A stretch of 64,000 nucleotides of DNA from Linum tenue (taxonomy: Eukaryota; Streptophyta; Magnoliopsida; Malpighiales; Linaceae). The first letter of the stretch is position 1, and the number at the start of each line of letters is the position of its first letter. Positions 10,715 to 20,439 of the stretch are shown piece after piece. Made by a program: the position numbers and the translations under genes. The stretch spans positions 58,510,877-58,574,876 of the forward strand of contig CAMGYJ010000008.1 in NCBI GenBank assembly GCA_946122785.1, read 5' to 3'. Below the pieces are notes generated by a model that was not told the DNA's origin, did not search any database, and was given only the letters and a program-made list of their open reading frames with translations.

Positions 10715-11570
10715 CTCTCAACTTTATGTACCTCGTTTTATTACCTCTTTTTCGATTACTTTTCTTTTCTACTTTCTTTTCTTTTTTCTTCTTTTGAGGG
10801 GGGTACTAGAGAGTAAAATACTTGCCACCTTCACATTTAATGACCACTGCTCTCTTTTTAAGAACTCACTCCAATACTACACTTCCTTTTTTCATTCCTA
10901 GCAAGAACCGCACACAAACCTCCTATGTAGAACCTCGATGGAACTCAAAAGTGAGAGCTCCGGGACACAAGAATGACTCATGTATAGACACGAAGAAAGG
11001 ATTGGGGGTCCTTCTTTCAACACCATTAAACTCACAAGCGAAAAGATCCTAACATGAGAACAACCCTCGAAGTCACAAGGTTCAAAGGGGTTGACTAGGG
11101 ATAACACATTTCGGGACGATCAAAATTTGGACGTGGACTAATCCTATGCATTCATCATACTCACTAGTGACAACTGTGATGTTACTCGCCATGGTAAGAG
11201 GGATCTAAACACCCAAGAAGAAAACGATCGACTCAAAGCTCACATGGCTACCTAGTCACCCAACCATCTATTCCAATTCACAAAACACCGTGCATGGCAA
11301 TTGTAATCAACAAGTAATCAAGTCAAGACATCCATTCATTTATGCACTCATAAGACCTAAACCTTTGCACTATCCTAATGGACCTCTTAGTCATCATCAT
11401 AGGACATACTCGATCACATGCAACAATTCAAGGTTAAAGCCAATAGATACGAAATTCTCCCACAAAACCGGCCACTTTGATCATGCAAACATTGCTTGGA
11501 GCACTCAAATTTGGGCAAACATCAAGGTTCCAAGCATCAATCACACTCACACAAGAATAATAATCAACTA

Positions 11571-11593
11571 CCCCCCCCCCCCCCCCCCCCCCC
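11571..11593. repeat. Homopolymer of 23 C (G on the coding strand)
   Basis: The run replaces the normal GGGGG of the internal purine-rich motif after TTTAAGTG on the minus strand. The related element on the other strand has a run of 24 G at the same place (61735-61758). Confidence 0.9.
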
Positions 11594-11910
11594 ACTTAAA
11601 CTCGACATTGCCCTCAATGGCATAAGATAGGGGTAGAACGATGTTACCGCTTTGCTTGGTGACTGAAAGTTGGAATTGTTTCCGGGGTAGGAGATTTGGA
11701 GATCCAAGGAAAAGACAAATCACACATACACAAACACAATACGCAGCTCTCAAGGCGAGGTTATTACACAACACAATACAACAGCAGTAGTAGTTTATAT
11801 TCGCAAACACATAAAAGAAAGAAAAATAAGAAAAACGAGTTCAGAGTTACAAGTGGAGTAGTGGGACGAAATGAATCGGCTCTGCCACATATCTCCCTCG
11901 TGGCTACCTC

Positions 11911-13024
11911 TCACTGGGTCGAAGGCCCCGACACATCATCTGGAATGAGACCATAACGTCGAGCTGTCTGCTCAAGGAGGTCGGTCTGCCGGTCGAGGTG
12001 GGAAGTAACTCCCACAACATGAGTCTCGAGATGATCCATCCTCTGGACGAGGGGATCACCGGTTTCTCTGGATGATGAAGTTTCTGTGGTGGTTGTATAG
12101 GGCGCTGGAGAGCGGGACGCTAACGGGGGCCGGGTGCTCGAGCAAGTGGCTGCTCTGGGGGTGGAACCCCTAGAGGTATATTCAATCCCTCAATGTACCA
12201 AAATGGTCCGAATGTGCGCTATAAAATTATGGAGTGCAAGGTGCCCTCATCAAACCCCGAGGTGTGCCCCTCCCTAGTGCACCCTGAAGGCTGAAATGGA
12301 AGTGTCGAGCAAGGCGGGTGATGTAGGGACCCATCGATGTGACATAACGACGTTGGCCTCCCATGGGCCCTAGAAAAATAAGTGCCCAAGACTGAACCCA
12401 GGTGCAGATTGCTGGACGGTTCTACCATGTAAGAACAAGCCAGTAAGATCCTCTTGGTTATCTTGTTCGGGTTGTGGTAAGTCGGGTAGAGGAAACAAGC
12501 CAGGAGTGCGATGATGACACGCAACTTGGGCTGGAGTGCAGATGCCACTGTGCGGGCTGACCTAAACTGTTTCCTTCAGTGCTCTTGAAGGAAAAACTCC
12601 CGAAATGCGGCATTCATGTCGCAACCTCAAATGGAATCTTCCTCCCATTTCGCCTCATGTTCGGCTTCAACTCTTACGGCTCTGGCTAACCCGTCGTATG
12701 TCATTGTGTGACATTCCCCTCCCAACTAGAAGTTAACCTGGTCGACTTGATGGCTGAGGAGGGTTTTGGTCTTGAAGAGGGTGAAGGTACTGAAAAACTC
12801 GATGCACTGTTCCCCGTATATGTCATCTTCGAGATCAAGCAGTTGGCGTCATTGTGGGTGCACCACTGCCTCCCTTATAACATCACCGCAATGAAGCCTA
12901 TCGAACTGTGTGAAGTCGAGCTTCCAATGATCACGGAAGTTTGCATTTGCTCAAAAACACAACCCCTTTTCCATTGCAGGGCGACCTCTTAGCGCCAAAA
13001 GGTATGGTTGGCTCATGTTAACCA
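11911..13024 (-). pseudogene. ORF1-like retroelement protein, copy C
   Basis: The second copy of the ORF1-like protein. It starts at ATG 13024 after the conserved acceptor-like TTTTGCAG|G. Readable blocks are DVIREA (about 12890), CIEFFSTFTL (about 12800), LKPQ-like LQPKLRVIIALLA (about 12530-12490), NPNKITKRILL and LHLGSVLGTYF (about 12460-12370), and a C-terminal heptad-like stretch with HLDRQTDLLEQTARR (about 11990-11955) ending at stop 11913-11911. Several stops and frame changes separate the blocks. The order agrees with copy A, so the ancestral protein was roughly 370 residues with a C-terminal coiled coil. Function unknown. Confidence 0.55.
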
Positions 13025-13709
13025 TCCTGCAAAATTTGGCAAACAAACACCATACGTGGAAACATTTGTTAAGCACAACTCATTGTTAAGCACCAAGCGT
13101 TTGCCTTCTTCCTTTGATATAGAAATCAGCCTTGGCAGATGTGATTCCCAAATCTTCAAGCTTGGAGCAAACCCTAGCTTTCTTCCACTCTCTTGTTCGT
13201 CACTTCTCTCTCTAAAATCTGAGGAAGAAAATGCAATTCTCTAACTAGGTCTCCCTCTCTTGTTTCAGCTCCCTTCTCCTTGTATACCCAGATCGCGCGT
13301 GTTTCACGATCACAATTCACGGTCGTGAACTTGAAGCTTGGACCGTAATCTCGAACAGAAACGCGTCGTATCATTTAAGGTCTTCACGGTGTGGGGAGGA
13401 TTGTCACGGTCGAGTAACCGTGATATCGTTTAGTCCCGCGAGGTGCACAGAAGCCTATGGATTCTTTGCTCTTCACGGTCTGGGCTCCATTATCACGGTC
13501 GGCTTGACCGTGAAAAACTGGCGTCCGCCATGATCCTCGTCTGTTTGCTCCCTTCTATTCGTTTTAGCCCCCCTTTTGTATAACTTTTGCTCCCAAGGTC
13601 AATTTCACCACCAGCTAGGACCCGAAACATTCAAGAAACAAGCACACCCTAGCATAAAATTGAACCTCACGAGGTGAAAATGCCTCAAACGTCGCAAGAA
13701 AATGGGGAG

Positions 13710-14076
13710 TGTTATAAACACGCTGCTACGGATCGGGAAATCGCCGGAATCGATAAAGCAAGAATACGAAAGCGAGAATCGAAAAACACAAACACACGAT
13801 TTACGTGGTTCACTAACACGATGTGTGTTAGCTAGTCCACGGGCGAGAGAGAGCCAGTTTCACTATATCGAGGAGATTACAGATTATAGAGGAGTATGAG
13901 AAGTATTTATAGTACTTCTCCATGTGGGTCTAAACCTAATCCAATATGACAAAGGAAACGGTTACAGACCAAGACCAGAACCCAAACCCAAATATCATTG
14001 AGCCCCCGCACCCCCACAGCGAGACCCCCCGATTACCAGTCGTAGCGGCTGATAGTCCGATTCAAGTCACATCAAC
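13710..14076 (-). repeat. Copia 3' LTR, 367 bp
   Basis: Starts TGTTGATGTGAC after the purine tract AAGGTGGAGATT and ends TATAACA. It has a TATA box CTATAAATAC near 13904. The R/U5 part (GGACTAGCTAACACACAT..TGTTAGTGAACCAC) resembles the LTR of the copia at 15838-18557, so the two belong to related families. Confidence 0.85.
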
Positions 14077-14139
14077 AAATCTCCACCTTGACTTGAATCC
14101 TCTTCCTCTGAAATCTCTGATGTACTCTGCTCCTTCTCT

Positions 14140-14512
14140 CTCTCCCGCCATCAATGCCCCTTAGGGCGGAGTCACCCACTCAAGACATTCAGCAAGTCCA
14201 AGCAGTGTTGGAACTTGCCACGTGGAACCGGCTTCGTGAACATATCAGCAGGATTATCCGCGGTGCCAACCTTCTTCACCTTAATCCTCTTCTCTGTCCT
14301 CAAGAAATGATACCTCACATCGATGTGCTTAGTCCTCTCTTGGTGGACTTGATCCTAGGCCAAGCATATTGCACTCAAACTGTCGCAATACACCACTGCC
14401 TGATCATGATGTATACCCAGATCACCAACTAGTCCCTTCAACCATATTCCCTCCTTAGTCGCTTCTGTCAACGCCATATACTCTGCCTCCTTAGCCCCTG
14501 GACCCCACTCGC
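14140..14512 (-). pseudogene. Copia RNase H C-terminal fragment
   Basis: The minus strand reads EAEYMALTEA, then [31 protein letters not shown] and [11 protein letters not shown], ending in LLNVLSG. These are the conserved C-terminal RNase H blocks of Ty1/copia polyproteins, which degrade the RNA strand during reverse transcription. The fragment begins abruptly at its fusion with the 5' LTR piece, so no active domain can be made. Confidence 0.85.
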
Positions 14513-14617
14513 TGACCGGGCAGCGAGACCCCCGACTACCGGTCGTAGCGGCTGATAGTCCGATTCAAGTTACATCAATAGGGAGAAAACATGTGAAATT
14601 GGACCTAAATCACCCGG

Positions 14618-15837
14618 TAATGTACAAAGTCTCGATTGTAAAAGCTATGTTCTTGTCATTGTAGAAGATTTCTCAAGGTTCACCCGAGTTTTCTTCCTTG
14701 CTATAAAATATGAGTCTTTCTCAAAATTCAGATTATTTATCATTTTTTCCCAAAAACAATCTAATAGTATGTCAAAAGTATTAGAAGAAACAATGGTGGT
14801 GAATTTTTGAAGAAATAATTTGAGAAATTTTGTTATTCTCTTGGATTCTGGACATTTTTTAACCCCTAGAACGACACAACAAAATGGTGTTGTGGAAAGA
14901 AAAAATTGAACACTGATTGAAACCGCTAGAACCATGTTACTTGAATTCGATAGTCCCAAATGTATTTGGTGAGAAGCTTTCAATATTGCATGCTATGTAA
15001 TTAATCGTGTTTCCATTCGTAAAATTATAAATATGACTCCTTACTAAATTTTACAAGGAAAAACTCCAAATTGTTATACTTTAAACCCTTTGGTTGCAAC
15101 TGTTTTATTCTAAACACTAAAGACTTCCTTGGAAAGTTGAGGCTAAATCTAATGCTGGCATATTTGTTTGATATTCTAGTAAGGGTTAAACTTATAGAGT
15201 TTTGAATAAGAGATCTGATATACAATTTCGTGCACATTCATTTTGATATCACTAGTAGACCTGATATACAATTTAGTGTCTACCTATGTGCTTGATTTCA
15301 AAACCAACCAAAAGAGATTCACTTTTCTACCGTCAAACATATTTTTCTTTATCAAAAGGATACATCTAAACTTGGTCTTTGGAATCCTCAGTCTGATTCT
15401 TCCTCCCTCATGGGAGATTCTTATTCTGACTTTGCCAGGAGCATGACATACAAAAAAAAAACACCAGTGGGACATGCCAATTTTTAGTTTTGCTCTTGTC
15501 TCATGGTCTAGCCAAAAACAAGGATCTGTAACTATGTCGACTGCCGAGGCTGAATATATTGCACCTGTCATTTGCTGCACACAAATCATATGGTTAAAAT
15601 CTTAATTGCACGACTAGAGTTTTAAGCATCAGATAATACCCATTTTATGCCACAATACTAGTGCAATATGTATTCTGGAAAATCGAATTTATCATAATCG
15701 GACCAAGCATATCGACGTTATACACCACATCATTAGAGGTATAATTCAAGCAGGGCGTATAGAATTAAAAATTTTCTCCACTAAATTTCATATTGCATAT
15801 ATTTTCACAAAAGCTCTCAACTTTGAATGATTCATCT
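14618..15837 (+). pseudogene. Ty1/copia integrase-RT-RNase H fossil
   Basis: On the plus strand the integrase core appears as VIVEDFSRFTRVFFL (about 14655-14700), TTQQNGVVERKN (about 14870-14910) and ACYVINRVSIRK (about 14985-15020). After 15240 the frame jumps directly to the C-terminal RT block ITRPDIQFSVYLC, then to RNase H blocks (DSDFARSMT, STAEAEYIAPVICC, RTKHIDVIHHIIRG, KALNFE at about 15820). The central RT, including the YVDD region, is missing. At least ten stops or frame changes are visible, so this is an old copy. The end of RNase H is split by the copia insertion at 15838-18557 and continues at 18563. Confidence 0.8.
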
Positions 15838-16206
15838 TGTTAGGATAAGACTTGAATTTGATTTGGGTTTGTTTGTGTTTTTGGCCTATTTTGTTTGGGT
15901 TTGTGTTTGGGCTTTGTTTGACCTTTTCCTTGTATGTTTGGGAAAAGGTATTTGGTTTTCTGTTTGGATTAGGAGAAGAGTTCTATAAATACTCTTTATC
16001 ACGTAGTCTATAGTAAGGTCAATCAGGTTAGTTTGTTTCGTTTGTCCGTTTGAAATTTGTTTTGTAACCTGTACTCTCCTCAAATTAGTGGAATTTGTTC
16101 TCCTCTGCCCGTGGATTAGCTAGCACACATTGTGTTAGTGAACCACATTAAATTTTTGTTCGTTCGTGTTGGTTTGGATTATCGATTGCACGCTTCTGTT
16201 CTGACA
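15838..16206 (+). repeat. Copia 5' LTR, 369 bp
   Basis: TGTTAG...CTGACA ends, TATA box TATAAATA at 15984-15991. By eye it differs from the 3' LTR at only a few positions. Confidence 0.9.
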
Positions 16207-16208
16207 AG

Positions 16209-16220
16209 TGGTATCAGAGC
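16209..16220 (+). other. Primer-binding site
   Basis: TGGTATCAGAGC, the usual plant copia primer site complementary to the 3' end of initiator methionine tRNA, begins three bases after the 5' LTR. Confidence 0.85.
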
Positions 16221-16501
16221 CTGGTTCGGCGGATCCTGGACGGTGGACGTAAGTTCGGTGGACCCTCGTTTGGTGACCTCGGGATTTGAGATTTGCATCT
16301 GGTTTGGTGGATTCAGGAGAGAACCATGTTTGGGCTTGGCGGATCAAAGAGAGTTCCGCATTTGGGAAGCAGATCAAAGAGAGTTTTGCGTCTGGTAAAG
16401 TCCTTGTACCGAGAAGCCCATCGATACAAGGCATCTGGCGGATCAAGATAATTGCTGAGGAGAAGACACGAAGTTCACGGTCCTTGTCTTGAGGGGAGGA
16501 T

Positions 16502-16677
16502 TGTTATGGACAATTCAAGTACCACATCGGAAATACAAGGGAATGAACCCTTGTATATTAGTGTCCACCTAGCCCAATTAGTACGAGGCCTTTTGGGGAG
16601 GACACCCAAGAGTAAAATCGTGCGGGCTTGGCCCAAAGCGGACAATATCGTACTAATTAAGCAACCTGGTTTAGATA
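16502..16677 (+). mobile_element. TRIM-like LTR fragment inside the copia leader
   Basis: The block starts TGTTATGGAC, contains ACCACATCGGAAA and CCCAAAGCGGACAATATC, and is followed at once by a second TGGTATCAGAGCC (16680-16692). The CACATCGG and GCGGACAATATC motifs are typical of small plant terminal-repeat retrotransposons. It separates the copia primer site from gag and gives the element a duplicate primer site. Confidence 0.5.
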
Positions 16678-16787
16678 AGTGGTATCAGAGCCTGGTTGCG
16701 GCTTTGGGAATTTGGCGCTGGACTGAAGTTTTGCTTTGTGGAGTTTGGTTGGAGTTTTTTTTTATAGTAAGAATCGTTGCTATCAGT

Positions 16788-18056
16788 ATGAAGATCGAGA
16801 ATTTTACCGGAAGAAACAGTTTCAGTTTGTGGCAGATCAAGATGCAAGCACTGTTGAAACAACAGGGTTTGTGGGCTCCGTTGTCTGGAAAATCGAAGAA
16901 GGAAAGCATAGATGAATAAGAGTGGATTACTTTGGAGGAGAAAGCTCACTCTACAATCTTGCTTTGTTTGGCTGATGACATCATCACTGAGGTTGCTGCT
17001 GAGAAGACTGCCGCGGGTTTGTGGTTGAAGCTTGAAAGTCTATACATGAAAAAGTCTTTAACCAACAAGTTGCATATGAAGCAACGTTTGTTCAGTTTGT
17101 GTATGGAGGAAGGTACATCTCTCACGAATCATCTAGATCAACTCAATACTATCTTGTTAGATCTGCGGAATATTGATGTTAAAGTAGATGATGAGGATGC
17201 TGCCTTAATTCTGCTGGTATCTTTGCCACAGTCATATGAGAATTTTGTGGATTCTTTTATTGCCGGGAAAGATAGTTTGTCTTTGGAAGATGTCAGATAT
17301 GCTCTACATACTAGGGAGGTTCGACATAAGGCGTTTGGTCCAGGTTCAGAAAATTAGGCATCTGGGTTGGCTTCTACCGCTGGTAGGAGACAACAATCTG
17401 GTAATAGGAAGGCGAATACAAATTCGAATTATGCTGGTTTGAATGATGATATCTGTCATTACTGCAAGGAGAAAGGACATTGGAAATTTGATTGTCCTAA
17501 ACTGAAGAAATATCAGGAGAAGAAGGAATCATCTGCTACTGTGGCGGAAGAAACTAACTCTGATTCTGAAGATGGTTTAGCCTTAGTAGTGAATGAATAG
17601 GTACATCATCAGGATGTGTGGTATTTAGATACTACAGCTGATTATCATATGTGTCCAAGTAGGGAGTGTTTTTCAACTTATGAGCAGATAGATGGAGGAC
17701 ATGTTTCTATGGCCAATGGTGCTATCTGTAAGACTGTTGGAAGAGGCTCCGTCAGGATGAGGACACATGATGGTTGTGTTCGCGCCTTCAACAATGTTAG
17801 GCATATTCCAGAGATGACTAAGAATCTGATATCTTTGAGTCTACTAGACAGCAAGGGTTTTAGTTTCAAAGGTAAAGGTGGAGTGTTGTCTGTCTACAAG
17901 GCTTCTAAGGTGATTTTGAAAGGTGTCAAGCGGGGTGCCTTGTATAGTCTACAAGGTTCTGTTTTGACATGTTTTGTTGGTGATAAGTGCACCAAGCTGG
18001 TTTTGAATGGCAAGTCTCAGCATGGGTTGGACTTGCTGAATGGTTTGAGTTGTTGA
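16788..18056 (+). pseudogene. Copia gag-protease remnant fused to RNase H tail
   Basis: Gag starts at 16788 (MKIENFTGRNSFSLW), with two in-frame stops near 16918 and 17355. The UBN2-type gag domain contains AAGLWLKLESLYMKKSL.NKL (about 17010-17080). A CCHC zinc knuckle, CHYCKEKGHWKFDC, lies at about 17455-17496. The protease begins WYLDTTADYHMCPS (about 17620); family members have D-S-G-A here, so the catalytic Gly is lost. After GALYSLQGSV (about 17960) the frame passes into KLVLNGKSQHGLDLLN, which is the end of RNase H. Integrase, RT and most of RNase H are deleted. It can bind RNA at best. Confidence 0.85.
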
Positions 18057-18187
18057 CCGCCCTTAGGGGCATTTGGAGGCAGGGGAGATTCTGGTACAAC
18101 TGATTTGGAGGAGTTTGGTACATCTGGCAACTTTGGTTGCATCTGGTACACTGGTATTTGACAGAGAATTCAAGTCAAGGTGGAGAT

Positions 18188-18557
18188 TGTTAGGATATGA
18201 CTTGAATTTGATTTGGGTTTGTTTGTGTTTTTGGCCTATTTTGTTTGGGTTTGTGTTTGGGCTTTGTTTGACCTTTTCCTTGTATGTTTGGGAAAAGGTA
18301 TTTGGTTTTCTGTTTGGGATTAGGAGAAGAGTTCTATAAATACTCTTTATCACCTAGTCTGTAGTAAGGTCACTCAGGTTAGTTTGTTTGGTTTGTCCGT
18401 TTGAAATTTGTTTTGTAACCTGTACTCTCCTCAAATTAGTGGAATTTGTTCTCCTCTGCCCGTGGATTAGCTAGCACACATTGTGTTAGTGAACCACATT
18501 AAATTTGTGTTCGTTCGTGTTGGTTTGGATTATCGATTGCACGCTTCTGTTCTGACA
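18188..18557 (+). repeat. Copia 3' LTR, 370 bp
   Basis: Preceded by the purine tract AAGGTGGAGATT (18176-18187); same ends as the 5' LTR. A one-base insertion in TTTGGGATTAGG accounts for the length difference. Confidence 0.9.
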
Positions 18558-18562
18558 CATCC

Positions 18563-18886
18563 TTCTCTGACAAAAACTGGGTATGCAGTCACTGCACACC
18601 ATCAAGCACATTCATTGAACCGGGTTCTGCTCTTTCTTAAGATTGCATTTACTTTCATTATGTACGTATGATAAGTGTGTCTTCTCTATTTCTAATCTCA
18701 TCTGTTTGAATGTTAAATATTTATTCAGGAATGTGATGTTTGGGTTTTCCATCTCTTGATTGTTTCAAAATTTATTACTTTGCATTCATCCTCTATCTCT
18801 CTATCTTCCTATTCTCCCTATAAATTACATCTTCTTTTCTTCCCTTTCGTCACTCCCCTTCTATCTTCCAAGTCTTCTCCTCTATC
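18563..18886 (+). other. Tail of the older copia and AT-rich leader
   Basis: The first 80 bases continue the old RNase H end (SLTKTGYAVTAHHQAHS and neighbouring frames). The remainder is AT- and CT-rich, with a CCTATAAATTAC TATA-like sequence near 18819, and leads into the pseudogene at 18887. Confidence 0.4.
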
Positions 18887-20048
18887 ATGACTGATCTCTT
18901 CACCTCTTATGAAATTGCTGGTGCCCTTGTCACTCATGTTGGTCAAACTGTCCATGAGCCCATTCACTTCAACCATTACCGTTTCAAAGAATTTTTTGCT
19001 ACCCGACGTCTCTTTGAATACATTATCCTTGATCCACATAAATTCAAAGCCTATGTCAATGACATTTTCCCTTTTCATTAGAAATATGGGTAGAGAATTT
19101 CTTCTTCACTGTCCCCCCCTTACTGCTTGCCCACTCCCTCTTCGGCAGTTCCATGCAAATCTGGACTGTAAGGGCATTTCAACCAAAGAAATCACCACTC
19201 TAGTGAATGGATATCTCATCTCACTATCATCTAATGCCCTTGGAAACCTCATCAACCTCCCCACTGGCAGAACACTGCATCTTGCCCATAAGGATGACTT
19301 TCTGTTTTGTGACTTTGATTTTGTGTTTGAATACTCCTGCATCACTCAGCGTCGAGTTGGGGCTAAAGATATCATCACCACTACTGACCTAAACCCCACA
19401 TGCCGCATCCTCCTCTACTTCATTACTCACATTTTGCGGACCTATTACCTCCGTACTTTAACCAAACTTGATCTTTGGTTAATGTCAAATGCCCTCACTG
19501 GTCGACAACTCGACTATTCTCAACTTTTGTTTGGATCTCTCATTCGAAGTGCTGACGATTAGTTTGATGGTCATCTTCCATTTGGAGGATTCATTACTCT
19601 CCTTATCACTAATCATGGAATTCCCCTTGATGGATACTCTTCCATTGACACCACTATTCCTGTGTCTTGATGCACCATCCTATCTACCTGGGAATTGCTC
19701 CTTAGCCTTCGAAATGGGGAGAAACCATGACAAACCTATGTCTTCCTGCACTATCCATTACTACTTGGTCGACAAACCCATTTTCAAGTCTTCCTCTTCA
19801 ACCCTGGAACTTGGAGAATCCTCTTCAACCGTTAAAAAAAACTAATTATCTCATTGGAGGAAGAGGATACTGAGCTAGAACCTGAATTGGAAAATAAGGC
19901 AAAAAGAACTACGTCTCAAGTGGTAAGTGGTATCATTAATGAAACTATGTCTCAGAAGGATGTTAGATTGTTCGTGAAAGATCTTGAAAGGGAAATGATG
20001 GAAGAGGAGTCTACTAGTCAGGGGGAGCAAAAGGGTGACAAGCATTAA
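18887..20048 (+). pseudogene. Decayed ORF1-like plant transposon protein
   Basis: The frame opens at ATG 18887 (MTDLFTSYEIAGAL), with F..RRLFEYIILDPHKFKAYV. A frameshift near 19078 leads into REFLLHCPP, FHANLDCKGISTKE, a dense conserved block with DFDFVFEYSCITQRRVGAK and LRTLTKLDLWLMSNAL (19330-19500), then a stop at 19560. Beyond it LPFGGFITLLITNHGIPLDGY continues in frame. An acidic C-terminal stretch (EEEDTELEPELEN, 19850-20048) ends it. The arrangement resembles uncharacterised plant proteins with a putative plant transposon domain; function unknown. A possible AATAAA signal is at 20245-20250. Confidence 0.5.
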
Positions 20049-20439
20049 GTAATCAATCCCTAGAGAAGGATTACCTAAAATAAGAGTCTGGTTGACGTTA
20101 TGTTTTTCTATTCAAAGACCATAAAGGTCTATTTTTTGAGTCTTCTTTTTGTTTAAAGAACATAATGTTCTGATAAGTTGTGTCTTTCTTGTTTTGGAAC
20201 TACTGCTCTGTCTGCCGCTCTTTTGTGAGCATCTTTTGGAATGAAATAAAGTTATTGCCTTTGCGCATGTGATTTTGATCAAATCTTGACATCTCCTTCT
20301 AAGATGAATTAGTACATTGATCTTACCGACTTAGGAGGAGCAATATACATCTACTGCTGTGACTTTGATTAGGGTTTTGATGGTGTTTTGGAATTGTGGT
20401 TAATAATGTTCCTATTAATATATTGTGGTTCAAACCTAT
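20049..20439. other. 3' flank of the ORF1-like pseudogene
   Basis: T-rich non-coding sequence with GGAATGAAATAAAGTT (20238-20253), a reasonable polyadenylation region. No gene was recognised. Confidence 0.4.

Larger units (their letters stand above)
13710..14580 (-). mobile_element. Internally deleted Ty1/copia element with perfect target duplication
   Basis: Reading the minus strand: the first 60-odd bases of an LTR (14580-14515) are fused to an RNase H C-terminus, then come a purine tract and a complete 367-bp LTR (14076-13710, TGTTGATG...TATAACA). Five-base repeats GGGAG lie on both sides (14581-14585 and 13705-13709). Everything from LTR through gag, PR, IN and RT has been lost. It sits inside LTR C of the gypsy derivative and is therefore younger than that element. 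Confidence 0.85.
8900..14617 (-). mobile_element. Athila/Tat-like gypsy derivative C-B (ORF1-only, non-autonomous)
   Basis: The order on the minus strand is LTR C (14617 to about 13030, with a copia insertion), ORF1-like pseudogene (13024-11911), a motif close to CATTGAGG.CAATG...TTAAGTGGGG (about 11620-11571), a 2-kb non-coding region, a polypurine tract (9660-9646) and LTR B. No gag, protease, RT or integrase lies between the two LTRs. It shares LTR B with the gag/protease segment to its left, giving a tandem LTR-ORF1-LTR-gag/PR-LTR-ORF1 array. A later MITE (10520-10714) and a mini-copia (13710-14580) interrupt it. Confidence 0.6.
13030..14617 (-). mobile_element. LTR-like block C, interrupted by a mini-copia
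   Basis: Without the copia at 13710-14580, the sequence CAAACG...AAAATGG|GGAG|AAAACATGTG...AAATCA aligns with the start of LTR B (9640-9590), so LTR C begins TGATTTAGG near 14617. It carries TCACGGTC.....GACCGTGA arms (13493-13513) and a TATA-like TATACAAGG near 13279. The inner edge near 13030 is approximate. Confidence 0.55.
15838..18557 (+). mobile_element. Ty1/copia element with two LTRs, pol mostly deleted
   Basis: The 5' LTR (15838-16206) and 3' LTR (18188-18557) start TGTTAGGATA and end TTCTGACA. The primer site and purine tract are intact. Flanks are CATCT (15833-15837) and CATCC (18558-18562), a 4/5 target duplication. The internal region keeps gag and protease and then jumps to the last residues of RNase H, so IN and RT are gone. 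It inserted into the older copia fossil, whose RNase H end resumes on the right. Near-identical LTRs suggest a fairly recent insertion. Confidence 0.9.

Noticed and set aside
16209..16692. tRNA gene suggested by repeated TGGTATCAGAGCC
   Set aside because: These are primer-binding sites next to LTR ends; there is no cloverleaf.
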